Source: Homarus americanus
Taxonomy: Eukaryota; Arthropoda; Malacostraca; Decapoda; Nephropidae
Direction of reading: 5' to 3'
Assembly: GCF_018991925.1 (NCBI RefSeq)
Contig: NW_024737068.1
Location: forward strand, 10,654,563-10,718,562
DNA: 64,000 nucleotides
Shown here: positions 36,045 to 49,213 of the stretch, in pieces
Layout of the letters: each line of letters opens with the position of its first letter
Position numbering within the stretch: position 1 is the first letter of the stretch
Notes under the pieces: generated by a model
Databases searched by the model: none
What the model was told of the DNA's origin: nothing
The model's input: the letters and a program-made list of their open reading frames with translations, nothing else
Translations under genes and position numbers: made by a program

Positions 36045-36915
36045 CAGTGACCCCTCGTTTAACGAACGCCTCGGTTAACGAAATTTCGGTTAACGAACTG
36101 CCTTCCATAAGGATCTTCAATTCGGTTAACGAACAAAAAATTTGGTTAACGAATTTCTTACGAACCGACCTCAACATGTTTTCGCTTGCACTGACCGGGC
36201 AACCAGCTTTAGTATCAGTCCGCCAATTCATTAATCGGTTCTAGGGCTTAAATTCCTTACTATTTTAGTAAATATCAAGAAGTTTATACTATTCAATAAT
36301 TTTAAAAGTTTAACATTCAATTTTTTAATAATTTTAACAATTATTGAACATAATTGAAGGTAAAGTGACTAGTTTAATGCGCGGCATCCAGCCTCTTAAC
36401 ACAGCAAACAGGCGTTAGTCTCTCTCTGTTTTCACTGGAGGTAACATCTTCCTTGAAACTCTCTTCAACTAAATGCTTTTTTTCTGTTTCCAAGCAAATT
36501 ATTGGTCATATTGAAATTTATTTTACATATTGACAATATATAATGCAATGCAGTGTTGATTTAAAGAAAATAATCTAGAATTACACCAAGAGAACTAAAA
36601 TTTTATGGGTGAAATTGCACCATGGGGTGACTTCTCTTCCACCCCAGGCATTTCTCTTCCACCCCAATGCCTTCTCTTCTCCCTTCTTCTCTTCCACCAT
36701 TCTAATTCCCATCATCATTATCCAGGAGCCTTCTACATACTCACCTCAAAGTAAGTGAACTTTTCTACCATTTTTGTTGAATTTAGGAAATTTTCGGTGA
36801 GCTGGAACCAATTACCAAAAACCCATTGAAACAATGGTTTCGGTTAACGAACTTTTCGGTTAACGAACGACCTTCTGGAACGGATTGAGTTCATTAAACG
36901 AGGGGTCACCCTTTG
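36045..36915. mobile_element. second pogo-like non-autonomous family, copy 1
   Basis: Starts cagtgacccctcgtttaacg in a (TA)n tract (36019-36044) and ends cattaaacgaggggtcacc...g before TA at 36916-36917; the last few bases are imperfect. Both ends carry repeated 'cggttaacgaac' words. The interior (36430-36780) matches the reverse complement of the copy at 47145-47934. No ORF. Confidence 0.82.
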
Positions 36916-37009
36916 TATATAAGCCTCTCTCAGTCCCTGTAAATTCAGTTGCCTCTGAAGATGTCTTGAATAAAGACAAAACCTAAGGTGCTCCAGTGTT
37001 TCCTTTTTC

Positions 37010-37365
37010 CTTTGTGGAAGGCTGCTCTGAGAAGTACAGTACAGATCTGCCTTACCAAGTTCACCATATTCCTCAACTGTTTATCACCTGTCTTGTTCTC
37101 GCATAACATCCATTATCATGGCTTGAGAGAGACATGGGAAGGGTGTTTGCAAAAATTCTGAGACAAGAGGAGGATAGCTCTCTCAATGTTAATTTTTCTT
37201 ATCCACCCGCGACGGTGGCGTAGCCAAGCAGCTGGAAAGTAAAAAACACATTATGTCCATTGCGAGAACAAGACAGGTGATAAACGGTTGAAGAATGTGG
37301 TGAACTTGGTCAGGCAGATCTGTACAGTATTGTACTTCTCATAGCCTCCTTCCACGAGTCCAGTA
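37010..37365. repeat. inverted repeat, arms about 100 bp
   Basis: 37016-37108 (cagatctgccttaccaagttcac, ttatcacctgtcttgttctcgca) is the reverse complement of 37257-37350 with scattered mismatches; the spacer is about 150 bases. Confidence 0.75.
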
Positions 37366-37973
37366 CAGTATGCAATGTTCAAAGCTCAGTGTTAATAATG
37401 TGCAATACTGAGCTGTTAACCTCATATACGTAATGTCTTCATCCCCTGAAGATGTAACAGGTATCCCTTGCTAGCCAAATGGGGTTAGGTTTTTGAAAGC
37501 CTTTTAGTTATTGAATATTTGGATACCAAATAATTTAATAAATGGGAAGAATAGGGTTGTGACCTGCCAACATAAAAAATATATGTACTTACTGTATTTT
37601 ACAGCCAAGCTTACTGTGTTTAGGTTTATATTGAGTGACAGTGTGTGTGATGGTGTGAGTTGAGGAGAAAGTTGTACCCTGTACCTTTATAGTGATTGTA
37701 GGAGAATGATGACACATTGAAAACTTATTTAGGACTTAATAATATTAAGTGTGTTAAAGAATGAAGAAGTATTTGCAGAAACTAATTATGTAACCAAACT
37801 GATGCAAGTGTCAAGTACCATGGTTTATTACATGCTTTCCTTGGACTCTTGTTCATGTTAGTATCAACTTTATGTAATTGTCCATGGAACCGTCTAGGTC
37901 TCAAATTACAGTATTTGGTTGATAGATACTTTACTGTATCTATATATGTACGGTAACTTACTTTTTCTTACAG

Positions 37974-38185
37974 AAAGTATGTCATATAAGGAGCCACTCC
38001 AGCTGAGCGACCTTCCGTGGGATGACGTTATTTTCCGCCATATATTCCCTCTGCTGAAAGTCGCAGATCTGTGTCACTTGCAAGGAGTGTCCAAAGACTT
38101 CCAGCAACTGTACATAGACTATATGTGCTCTTGTGAAAAACTGGATTTTTCAGAATGTACTATGACAAATAGTTCTCTACAAAAG
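37974..38185 (+). CDS. 5' coding exon of FBXL15-like F-box protein
   Basis: The exon is bounded by an acceptor (ttactttttcttacag ending at 37973) and a donor (AAAAG|gtgatt at 38186). The ATG is at 37979, so a 5' untranslated exon lies upstream. The 69 encoded residues contain an F-box, LSDLPWDDVIFRHIFPLLKV and LCHLQGVSKDFQQLY, which resembles the N-terminus of FBXL15 (LDLPWEDVLLPHVL...LLRLQRVSRAF). F-box proteins are substrate receptors of SCF (SKP1-CUL1) ubiquitin ligases, and FBXL15 acts on SMURF1 in BMP signalling. The leucine-rich-repeat exons are not visible downstream; they may lie in the gap at 38698 or beyond the window. F-box is confident; the FBXL15 subfamily is likely. Confidence 0.75.
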
Positions 38186-38391
38186 GTGATTTTAAAGTCT
38201 TATTAGAAATTTATTCTTTACTGTTGCTTGTTTGAAGTTAATGCTTATCTGCCCTACAATGATATTTACAGTGAATTACAATATTCGACTAACAAGGAAA
38301 AGGTCGAAGTCAGGCCAGGGAGAAGCAGGGTGCCCAAATGTGTCTCAATCCCTCCAACCCCCCTCCTAGCCCATTAATCGTTAGTTATGTA

Positions 38392-38697
38392 CAGTTAACC
38401 CTCACTTTACGCGGTTAATGTAACCCGGAGGGTACCGCGGAAAGCGAGAAATGCGTAAAGTGAATAACATAACATATGGGATTAATTGAAATGGAGTCCA
38501 GGCCGATCCCCAAACTCCACTTTTTGACGACACACAACTATGTTGTAGTAAAAATTTTATCTTAACTTTATGATGGTATGAAAAAACAAGTAATATAGAA
38601 GAGGTTAGGTTAGGAAAGATAAAGGTTAACATAGGAAAAATAAAGGTTAGGTTAGAAAACTAAAAATTTGGTGTAACACTTACGGTAGTAGAAGAGA
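38392..38697 (-). mobile_element. Tigger-family element cut by assembly gap, copy E
   Basis: Begins cagttaaccctcactttacg after TA (38390-38391) and matches the reverse complement of the right end of the intact Tigger (51145-51451), including the 3' untranslated 'aggttaggaaagataaagg' section. It runs into the N gap, so its length and coding state are unknown. Confidence 0.85.
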
Positions 38698-38797
38698 NNN
38701 NNNNNNNNNNNNNNNNNNNNNNNNNNNNNNNNNNNNNNNNNNNNNNNNNNNNNNNNNNNNNNNNNNNNNNNNNNNNNNNNNNNNNNNNNNNNNNNNN
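38698..38797. other. assembly gap (100 N)
   Basis: Exactly 100 N, the conventional length for a gap of unknown size. It lies inside Tigger copy E, so a repeat probably broke the assembly. Confidence 0.99.
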
Positions 38798-38944
38798 TTA
38801 ACTGGAAACGTTACGTTATAGAAAATCGTGTGTCTCATTTAAAATTTTTTTTTTTTTTTTATTATCTGCTTATACCAGGGCGATTAGTAAGTCGGCCAAA
38901 TTAGGCGTGAAGTCCATGGCAGTCGTGAAATCGAGAGTTCTGGA

Positions 38945-39094
<150 letters not shown>

Positions 39095-39313
39095 CCGGTC
39101 GGGAATTGCTGGACTTTATTTTCTCCTTGACTTGAGGTTTATTAAAGATTAATAGATGGTAATTAAGAGCGCCTTTGAAAAAATCGAACCAACACAAAAC
39201 ATTTAAATCTACTAAACAAAATGAATTGTCATGACCCGTGGAAGGATAAGCGTCTGTGACTGGGATGAATGAGACACACTGTAAAATTTGAACACTTATA
39301 TTCCCTCAACACT

Positions 39314-39426
<113 letters not shown>

Positions 39427-39499
39427 TTAACCGAACACAATTTGTTCAGGAAGATGGATTAGATTAACCCGAATTACCCGTGTGCCTCATCTATAAACC

Positions 39500-40726
39500 C
39501 CCCCTCGTTTATCTGTCGACCCTGATTTTTTGACCAAGAAATCGTTAATTTATGATATTCCTCGTTTATAGTTCACCCACGTTTTTGAGGGTAATGGAAC
39601 AACAAAACCTTCAGTAAAAACGCTCTTACGTCCTATAAACTGAGGCTCGCCGTGCATGAAACACGAGTGCCGAAGGCAAATTGTTTACCATTTATTATTA
39701 CGACACTTTACACTGAAACGCGGGTAGTTTCAACAAAAATATTGTATATTTCCATTCAAGTATTTATTCAAGTCAATTAGGAGGGAATATTATTGTAATA
39801 CAACAGTTTTTTAACTAAACCAGTCAAAAAGCGATTACGGTAACATCTTTTGAACGAAAGAAAGCGAAAGTCATTGCTTTCGTCACGATTTTATCCCACT
39901 TTCCACTGTAATACGTACGTCATTTCAGCAAAAATATTACATTTCCGTGATTGCATTATATCAAGCACAGTATGAATAGAATACCATTGTAATATAACAA
40001 TATTTTAACCAAAAACTATTAAAAAACGAGTAACTTCTCTTGAACATCGGAAGGTTAGGTAAAATCTTTTGTTTTCGTCATGTATTTTACCCTATTTTTC
40101 ATTAAAATACATCACGTTTCAGCAAAACTACTATTTATTTCCGAGAATATATTCATTCAGGCACAGTTAAGGTAAAATATACATGTGATGTAACAGTTTT
40201 TTAACTGAAAATGATTCGATAAACACGTGTACCGTCTAGCTGATACAGCTGGTGGTGCGTGATGCGTCATGCGTCGTTGTAAACAATAGGAGGTTGAAGT
40301 AGATTGCCGGGTATTATATTAAGTGTGAAATATCAAAAAGGTTTTTAATACCGGTATTTTTTGTAGATCAATGAGAACTGTGATACCGTATATAATATGA
40401 TAAGTTAGCCTGTGCTAAGAACTTCAACATAGACTACTGAAAGCATGTTGTAAGGTAATTTAGCCTATTGTAAGTTGGTAAGCTTCATTTACTGAAGGAA
40501 CTGCACAACTTTTCATTACTAATTGGTACATATTTTACATTTCCATTGTTTACTGGCTGTAAATGGTAAATATTTTTCATGTCTGAAGCTAAAAGTTGCT
40601 CCTCGCCCTTCCCATCATGCACGGGTTCAACCTAACAAAACTATTACGCATGTATAGGACGACCCCCAATTTTTTGCCTAAAAATTTGGTCTTAAAAACT
40701 CGAACTATACACGAGTATATACGGTA
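39500..40726. mobile_element. probable pogo-like element with internal tandem repeats
   Basis: The right end reads 'ggacgacccccaattttttgcc...ctatacacgagtatatacgg' before TA, a terminus style of Tigger-like elements. The left side has related words (cgtttatctgtcgaccctgattttttga, ctcgtttatag). Within it, 39690-40225 holds three diverged tandem units of about 185 bp, each with 'tttcagcaaaa...ttccg' and 'gtaatataacagttttttaac'. No transposase is visible. The left boundary is uncertain. Confidence 0.5.
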
Positions 40727-40732
40727 ATTTAA

Positions 40733-41190
40733 TGGGATATTGGGTAATTGGTTCCAGCTCACCAAAAAGTACTTACAAAGTAAAAAAAAAATGCAGTAAA
40801 GTACACTTACTTTGAGGTGTGTATGTAAAAGGTTCCTGGTTGATGATGATGGGAATTAGAAGTGGGGGTGGAGGAGAAGGGAGAAGAGAAGGAAGAGGGG
40901 ATGGAGGAGAAATCACCTTCCAGGGGACTCATGCTTGATGCAGTCATTTCACCAATAAAATTTTAAGCTCACTAGGTGTAATTCAAGATTGTTTTCTTTA
41001 AATCAACACTGCACTATGCTATATATTATCAATATGTTAAATAAATTTCAGAGTGACCAATAATTGTACTGTAAAAACGTAAAAATACTCTGTGTTCAAG
41101 AGACCTCAAAGTAAGTGTACTTTACTGCATTTTTTTTTACTTTGTATGTACTTTTCGGTGCATGTCACTGTTCACTGCCATGCAAGACAG
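40733..41190. mobile_element. fragment of the second pogo-like family
   Basis: Shares 'ttggttccagctcacc', 'ggtgtaattcaagattattttctttaaatcaacactgcac' (in 20-base pieces) and the mirrored 'tactttgaggtgtg' block with 47145-47934. The termini are missing or rearranged. Confidence 0.7.
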
Positions 41191-41194
41191 AGGT

Positions 41195-41440
41195 TCATAC
41201 ACTGTTTGCTGCCATGCAAGACAGTGGTTCATATACATTGGACGTCATATTCTAATTGAAGACTAATTAGTGTGGGCTAGCAAATTTGGGATAAACAGCA
41301 AGAATGTCCCCAAGCACCCCCGATTCAATATAGTAATTACAAAGTTCATGATGCAATAAGCCAGGTGGCCTGAAGTCTTTGACAGTGTCACATTCAATAA
41401 TATAGTGTTCAAGTGTATGCTTTAAGGGTTGATCACAAAG
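41195..41440 (-). repeat. dispersed repeat, partner of 54181-54345
   Basis: The reverse complement matches 54181-54345 over more than 150 bases, including 'ttcttgctgtttatcccaaa' and 'gctagcccacactaattagt'. A minisatellite-like 'tgccatgcaagacag' repeat flanks it. Its origin is unknown. Confidence 0.8.
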
Positions 41441-41505
41441 TTTACGTGCTGAGTGTTCCGGTATGGGTACAGCGTTACCAACTTGTCAGATGTGTCTGTG
41501 GTGAG

Positions 41506-42691
41506 TCACCGAGACTCTGTGGCTACCTCCTCCTCCTGCACTGACTGGGGTTCTTCCGCCACCGTTTGCTCCTCCTTGGCTGCTCTGTGCTCCTCGGCTG
41601 CTTTGTGCTCCTCCTCCTGCTTCTGCCTTCCTGCAACGAACAAACGCGTCCAGAGAAACACATATAACTTACTGTTATATGTGTTTTATTTCTCTGGGCT
41701 TTAAGCAGTGGTCTGATAAATAATCATTACCACATGAAGAAAGTTGAAGCCATGTGGGTTTATTTTCTCCGTATGAAACCTTGAGCAGCTGGGCCATGGT
41801 ACGGCGTAAATAATACGCCTTGAATGCGGTGATGACGCCTTGGTCCATAGGCTGCATCAGTGCTCTCGTGTTGGGCGGCAGAAATACAACTTCTACACTG
41901 TCATGCAAGTCGTTGAGATTGGGAGGATGAGCTGGAGCATTGTCAACTATCAGATGAATTTTGAAGTCAAGGTTCTCCTTGACACATTATTCCTTCATTG
42001 CAGGGACGGCGTACAAGTTTAACCACTGGCTAAATATGGCGCCGGTTATCCATGCCTTTTTGTTTGCCTTGTAAATGACAGGAAGGTGATCCTTAGAGTA
42101 ACCTTTCAGGGCCCGTGGGTTAGCAGCGCGAGAAATTAACATCGGCTTCAGCTTGATTCGCCGGCAGCATTCGCGCCAAGCAGCAGCGTTAAGAGTTTGA
42201 ATGCTGGCGGGAATGTATGTCTCTGCAGCAACCATTGAACTGGCAGCTTCACCAATCATCTTAATATTGTGGAAGGTATACCTGCGTTTAAATCGTTGAA
42301 ACCAGCCACTTCCTTCGATCCTTCAACCTCTTCTTCTTTTACGTCGTCAAACAAGGATGCGGCCTTATGCTGGATAACCAAAAGGCTCAAAGGCGCATTG
42401 CGTTGATTCTGGTTCTCCATCCACATAGCCAGCATCTTTTCCACTTTTTCTATCACAGTACTTCTAGTACGAGTTGTTTTGGTTGCACTGAGAGTAGTAC
42501 CTCTTCCAGCACTAACCTTAATCTTGTCAACGTTGGTCCAGATCGTACCCAAGCATAGCGGCTATGTCCACAACGCGTTTCCCTTTTTCAAATCGGCTTA
42601 ATACATTCATTTTCATTGCAAGGGTAATGGTCTTACATTGCCTCTTCACTGCATTAGTATCTGTAGCACTTGATGGGCGCTTGGAAGCCAT
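41506..42691 (-). pseudogene. Tigger1-like transposase, frameshifted
   Basis: Sense is minus, with ATG at 42691-42689 (MASKRPSSA, then LSRFEKGKRVVDIAAMLG, the N-terminal helix-turn-helix). It continues in shifted frames through AWITGAIFSQWLN, an IVDNAPA box (about 41935, degraded), and FLPPNTRALMQPMDQGVITA (41908-41840), the pogo third-Asp block. It ends in a Glu/Ala-rich tail (EEHKAAEEHRAAKEEQ) at about 41506. The order of motifs is that of Tigger transposases (DDE_1). At least four frame changes make it dead. It is clearly a different family from the intact transposase at 49214. Its right end abuts the SOCS-box gene exon at 43018. Confidence 0.85.
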
Positions 42692-43017
42692 TTCGAATGG
42701 TTATAGTACAGTTTTAGAGTAAAAACACTTGAGCACACACGAATGATGTGAAGTCGTAACAGGGACTGGCTTGACATCGCTTGGGGAGGCTGTGACGTTC
42801 CACGAGTGAGGGCAGCACTCCGAGCCGAGAGAGCGTAGTGCAGCCAGACAAGAGTGGGTGATGCGCCGTAGAAAGTATTCCATGACGACACAAAACGACG
42901 TGGTATCGGATCCCCGGGACGTTAAACAAATTTTTGGTCTCTACAGTTTAGCGACGTAGTACCGAAACAAAGTTAAGCGGAACGACGTCACTAACAGTGT
43001 ATTATTTGTTCCATCAG

Positions 43018-43193
43018 GTTGTGATGCAGAGTCAAAACAGAGATCCCCGCGGCCTCTTGAATTGTCTCCCCAATCTCACCAAGACGCCAGATGTTCTTAT
43101 CACACTTCTGGAGGCAACACAGCGATTTGACCTTTCTATTATTAAACATTCATCATTGATTGACAATGATCAGCGAAAGATATATCTCAAGTT
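43018..43193 (+). CDS. penultimate exon of a SOCS-box gene
   Basis: The acceptor is ttccatcag ending at 43017. The open segment then reads VVMQSQNRDPRGLLNCLPNL, DVLITLLEATQRFDLSIIKH and DNDQRKIYL, protein-like text of ankyrin/SOCS-family style. The downstream donor is not clear: AA|gttaca at 43193 is the best GT, but its phase does not match the next exon, so the end coordinate is tentative. A Tigger remnant lies just upstream, within a few tens of bases of the acceptor. Confidence 0.5.
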
Positions 43194-43452
43194 ACAGTTA
43201 TTCCTTTCATTATCTTCTTGAAATTAGTGAACTTTCTCACTGCTTTTTTTTTAATATAGAAAGCACTAAGATATATTTACATTTCTTATTGCATTTTTCA
43301 TGTAATTCATTTTGCAAAATTCTGTAAAGAGGAATAACATTAAATTTAGTCTTAGAAATTAAGAACATAGTTGTAGTAATTATAAAATTTGTCTTCCAGT
43401 CCTAATTTATTTCCTGGTTATAAATATTATTTCCTCCATTGGTACCCTGCAG

Positions 43453-43593
43453 GTGGGACAGTCACCCCTGCCTCTGAAGCACTTAGTGCGAGTGTTCCTG
43501 CGTCAAGAGCTCGCAGAGAAGCTACCCACTAGAATCGATGAACTGGAATTACCAGTGATTATGAAGAAGTACCTACTGTACGAGATCAGCTAA
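43453..43593 (+). CDS. last exon of an ankyrin/SOCS-box (ASB-like) protein
   Basis: The acceptor is ggtaccctgcag ending at 43452, and the exon reads 46 residues to TAA at 43591-43593. The text LKHLVRVFLRQELAEKLPT followed by DELELPVIMKKYLLYEIS fits a C-terminal SOCS box: the PLxLKHLCR BC-box half that binds elongin B/C and the LPLPxxLKxYLLY half that binds cullin 5. Proteins ending this way (ASB family) are substrate receptors of CUL5 ubiquitin ligases. Upstream ankyrin exons are not identified. The same-strand F-box exon 5 kb upstream belongs to another ubiquitin-ligase class, so the two genes are probably interleaved or adjacent. Confidence 0.72.
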   Translation: MGQSPLPLKHLVRVFLRQELAEKLPTRIDELELPVIMKKYLLYEIS

Positions 43594-44402
43594 CTGGCTG
43601 GACATGTCTAGTAATTAAGGTGTACAGTAGTTATAAATTACCATTGCACATTATTGTATTCTATACTTGTAATATTCTTTATAGTTGAAATGTGATCCTT
43701 TCGACAAGTTGATCCCATGTTCCACATGGTTTTATTTGTTGTGTACTGTATAGTGAAAGCCTCAAAGGGAATTTTTTTTAATATGCATCTACAGTACTGT
43801 AATTTGATGTATAGCTTCGATTTGAGGTACAGTTCACTCCCACCCAAAATGAAGCAATCAGTTCAGAGACTCATTCCCATGACTCAGTTTCACTACGGGG
43901 AGCGAACTTTTGTCTTCGACTGTACTGTTCATTGAAATATTACAAAATTATGAATCCACATGTAAAGCTCATAGCAAATGAACAACAACAAACGTTGGAT
44001 TTTGCACCTTGGTGCAGTTTTTGACGTTGCCCAACTTCTCAGTAATTTGTGATATTTTCATATTATGATTGTTTATATGAACAGAACCCTTAGATTTTTA
44101 AACTGTGGCTGGTCGGGAACACTTGAGCCAACACAATGAGTTTAGACTCACTGTTAGAGGTTCGTTCAGTTAGCTTTAGATGATTGGCATCTATAAATTA
44201 TTCATCTGTTTAATATATTAGAAATTTTAAGATCAAAGTATTTGAATTTTTTTACAGTGTTAAATTCAACCCATTACAAAATCACCAGTGCATGTATTAA
44301 GGACCTTGTCAATGTGATCCATTTATTCAAACAAAATATCTTCCTCTTTAGAAAGAGTTGACTTCCACATATTTTGAGGGGTACTGCAAAGTTTTATGAG
44401 AG
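43594..44402. other. 3' untranslated and intergenic sequence
   Basis: Directly follows the SOCS-box stop; AT-rich, no further exon seen. Confidence 0.5.
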
Positions 44403-44404
44403 TA

Positions 44405-44718
44405 CAATAGACCCTTGCCATTCACGAGTTTGCGATTTCAATGATTCGTGGTAAGCAGATGGTGGCTAGCTTGCAAGCCTTTTCCTGCAGCACAAGTCAC
44501 CCCACGCAGCATTTCGTGTTCTACTCTCAAAACTTTAGTGTTTCAGTGTGAAATGGCCCCTAAAAGACTGCCTAGTGTCAGTGCGAGTGATGACCCTGAC
44601 AAAGAAAGTTGTATTATTAGATAAGTTAAAAGAGGGTTCGTATAAGTTGCTATGCACGGTTTTGCCAATCCACACCATTCCTTGGAACCTATCCCTCACG
44701 AATAACAAGGGTCTACTG
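44405..44718 (+). mobile_element. short Tigger-derived element keeping transposase start
   Basis: A 314-bp element with TIRs caatagacccttgccattcacgag and the reverse complement of ctcacgaataacaagggtctactg, and TA at 44403-44404 and 44719-44720. Internally it has ATG at 44552 opening MAPKRLPSVSASDD, an N-terminus typical of Tigger transposases, and remnants KKVVLLDKLKEGS in another frame, so it retains the 5' end of the gene. Confidence 0.8.
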
Positions 44719-44720
44719 TA

Positions 44721-47022
<2,302 letters not shown>

Positions 47023-47144
47023 TATATATATAATTTTTTTTCTACTGTTTTTTATTTTGTTTAATAATATTGTCCTAGCGATTAACAGATCTATGTCAAA
47101 GCAGTGAGAATAAGATGGTTTCAAAATTCCTAAGTTTTTATATA

Positions 47145-47934
47145 CAGTGGTCCCTCGGTTAACGAGCACAATCCGTTCCAGCAGGTTGCTCGTAAACCGA
47201 AAAACTCGTTAACCAAAACCATTGTTTCAATGGGTTTTTGGGTATTTGGTTCCAGCTCACCGAAAATTGCCTAAATTCAACAAAAAAGGTAGAAAAGTAC
47301 ACTTACTTTGAGGTGTGTGTATGAAGAAGGCTCCTGGATGATGATGATGATAATTGAAATTAGAATGGGGGTGGAGGAGAAGGGAGAAGAGAAGGCATTG
47401 GGGTGGAAGAGAAGTCACCCCATGGCACCATTTCACCCATAAAATTTTAGTTCTCTTGGTGTAATTCAAGATTATTTTCTTTAAATCAACACTGCACTGC
47501 ATTATATATTGTCAATATGTAAAATAAATTTCAAAATGACCAATAATTTGCATGGAAACACAAAAAAAGCGTTTACTTGAAGAGAGTCTCAAGCAAGATG
47601 TTACCTGGTGTGTTAACAGGCTGGAACTAGTTTCTTTACCTTCAATTATGTTCAATAATTGTTAAAATGACTAAAAAAGTTAATATTAAACTTTTAAAAT
47701 TATTGAATATTATAAACTTTTTGATATTTACTAAAATAGTAAAGAATTTAAGCCCTAAAACCGATTACTGTATTGGCGGACTAACACTACAGCTGGTGGA
47801 CTGCCAAATGCAAGCGAAAACATGTTGAAGTTGGCTCGTAAAAAACTCGTTAATCGAGGGATTGCTCGTTAACAGAAGTTAAGAATCTTATGGAAGGTAA
47901 ATCGTTAACCGAAATCTCGTTAACCGAGGCGCTG
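47145..47934. mobile_element. second pogo-like non-autonomous family, copy 2
   Basis: Starts cagtggtccctcggttaacg and ends cgttaaccgaggcgctg, with TA at 47143-47144 and 47935-47936. The interior is homologous, in reverse, to 36045-36915. Its right edge touches the AT array that hosts the intact Tigger. Confidence 0.85.
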
Positions 47935-47937
47935 TAG

Positions 47938-48158
<221 letters not shown>

Positions 48159-48833
48159 TTCTCTCACATTACGCGGTTAATGTAACCCGGAGGGTACCGC
48201 GGAAAGTGAGGAACGCGTAAAGTGAACAACATAACATATGGGATTAATTGAAATGGAGTCCAGGCCGATCCCCAAACTCCACTTTTTGACGACACATAAC
48301 TATGTTGCAGTAAAAATTTTATCTTAACTTTATGATGGTATAAAAAAACAAGTAATGTAGAAGAGGTTAGGTTAGGAAAGATAAAGGTTAACATAGGAAA
48401 AATAAAGGTAAGGTTAGAAAACTAAAAATTATGTGGAACACTTACGGTAGTAGAAGAGATGGGTCGGCATACGGGGATGGAGGCTGGTTCCGAGGCAGAG
48501 GGCAGATTACTGGCCCTTAGGGAGTGACAGTTTGGCAAAAGTTTTCAAAATCTAATTGCTTGGGTTGGATTATTTGTCTATCGGCCACGCTAATTCCGAA
48601 TATGTTTGAGTTTTTTTACATCATTGCATTAGAAGGTTTGTGGATACTTTTGGGTTTGGCATGAAAAACGCGAAAAAACTGTAAATAATAAAGGGACTGG
48701 CAATGTGGCACAACCTGTTAAAATCAAGTTATTGAATTGGATTATTCGACTACTGTGTACACTGGTTCATAATATGCTATTGTTTTACAACTCAATGCGC
48801 TACAAATTATGCCGATATTTTTGCTGCAAGTCA

Positions 48834-48990
48834 CCACATACGTCTCTCCACTTTCTTCCAGTTAGTCACTTTAGACTTGTCCCCTTCAGTTATGATGTTG
48901 TCTGCAGCTCTGATGGTGTTTGCGATGTGAGCCACTGCATCATTGGATACCTTGAACCTGTCAGCAGTTTCTCCGATCCTGTCCTCGGTG
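48834..48990 (-). pseudogene. fragment related to the hAT-like transposase
   Basis: The antisense frame reads ETADRFKVSNDAVAHIANTI and IITEGDKSKVTNWKKVERR. It has the same residue pattern and spacing as ETAEIATAAW...LITPDDVHLVIDHNKVRELRR of the element at 23692-26713. It lies in the 5' flank of the Tigger gene. Confidence 0.45.
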
Positions 48991-49213
48991 TGTCTTTGTT
49001 GCGTTATCACTGACGTCATATGACGTATCAGACCTGTGATTGGCCATGCATCCCTACCCCCCTCTGCTGCTAGCTGTAATTGGCTTAAAGTATTATGACG
49101 TGTCCACCCGGGGGAGGGAGGGAGGGAGGGAGGAAAGACGACGCTTGACCTAGCCGCGGCATTTTCATCCCTCAAGGCCACTCCGTGTAAACGCGCATCC
49201 ATTGTTCCGTAAA

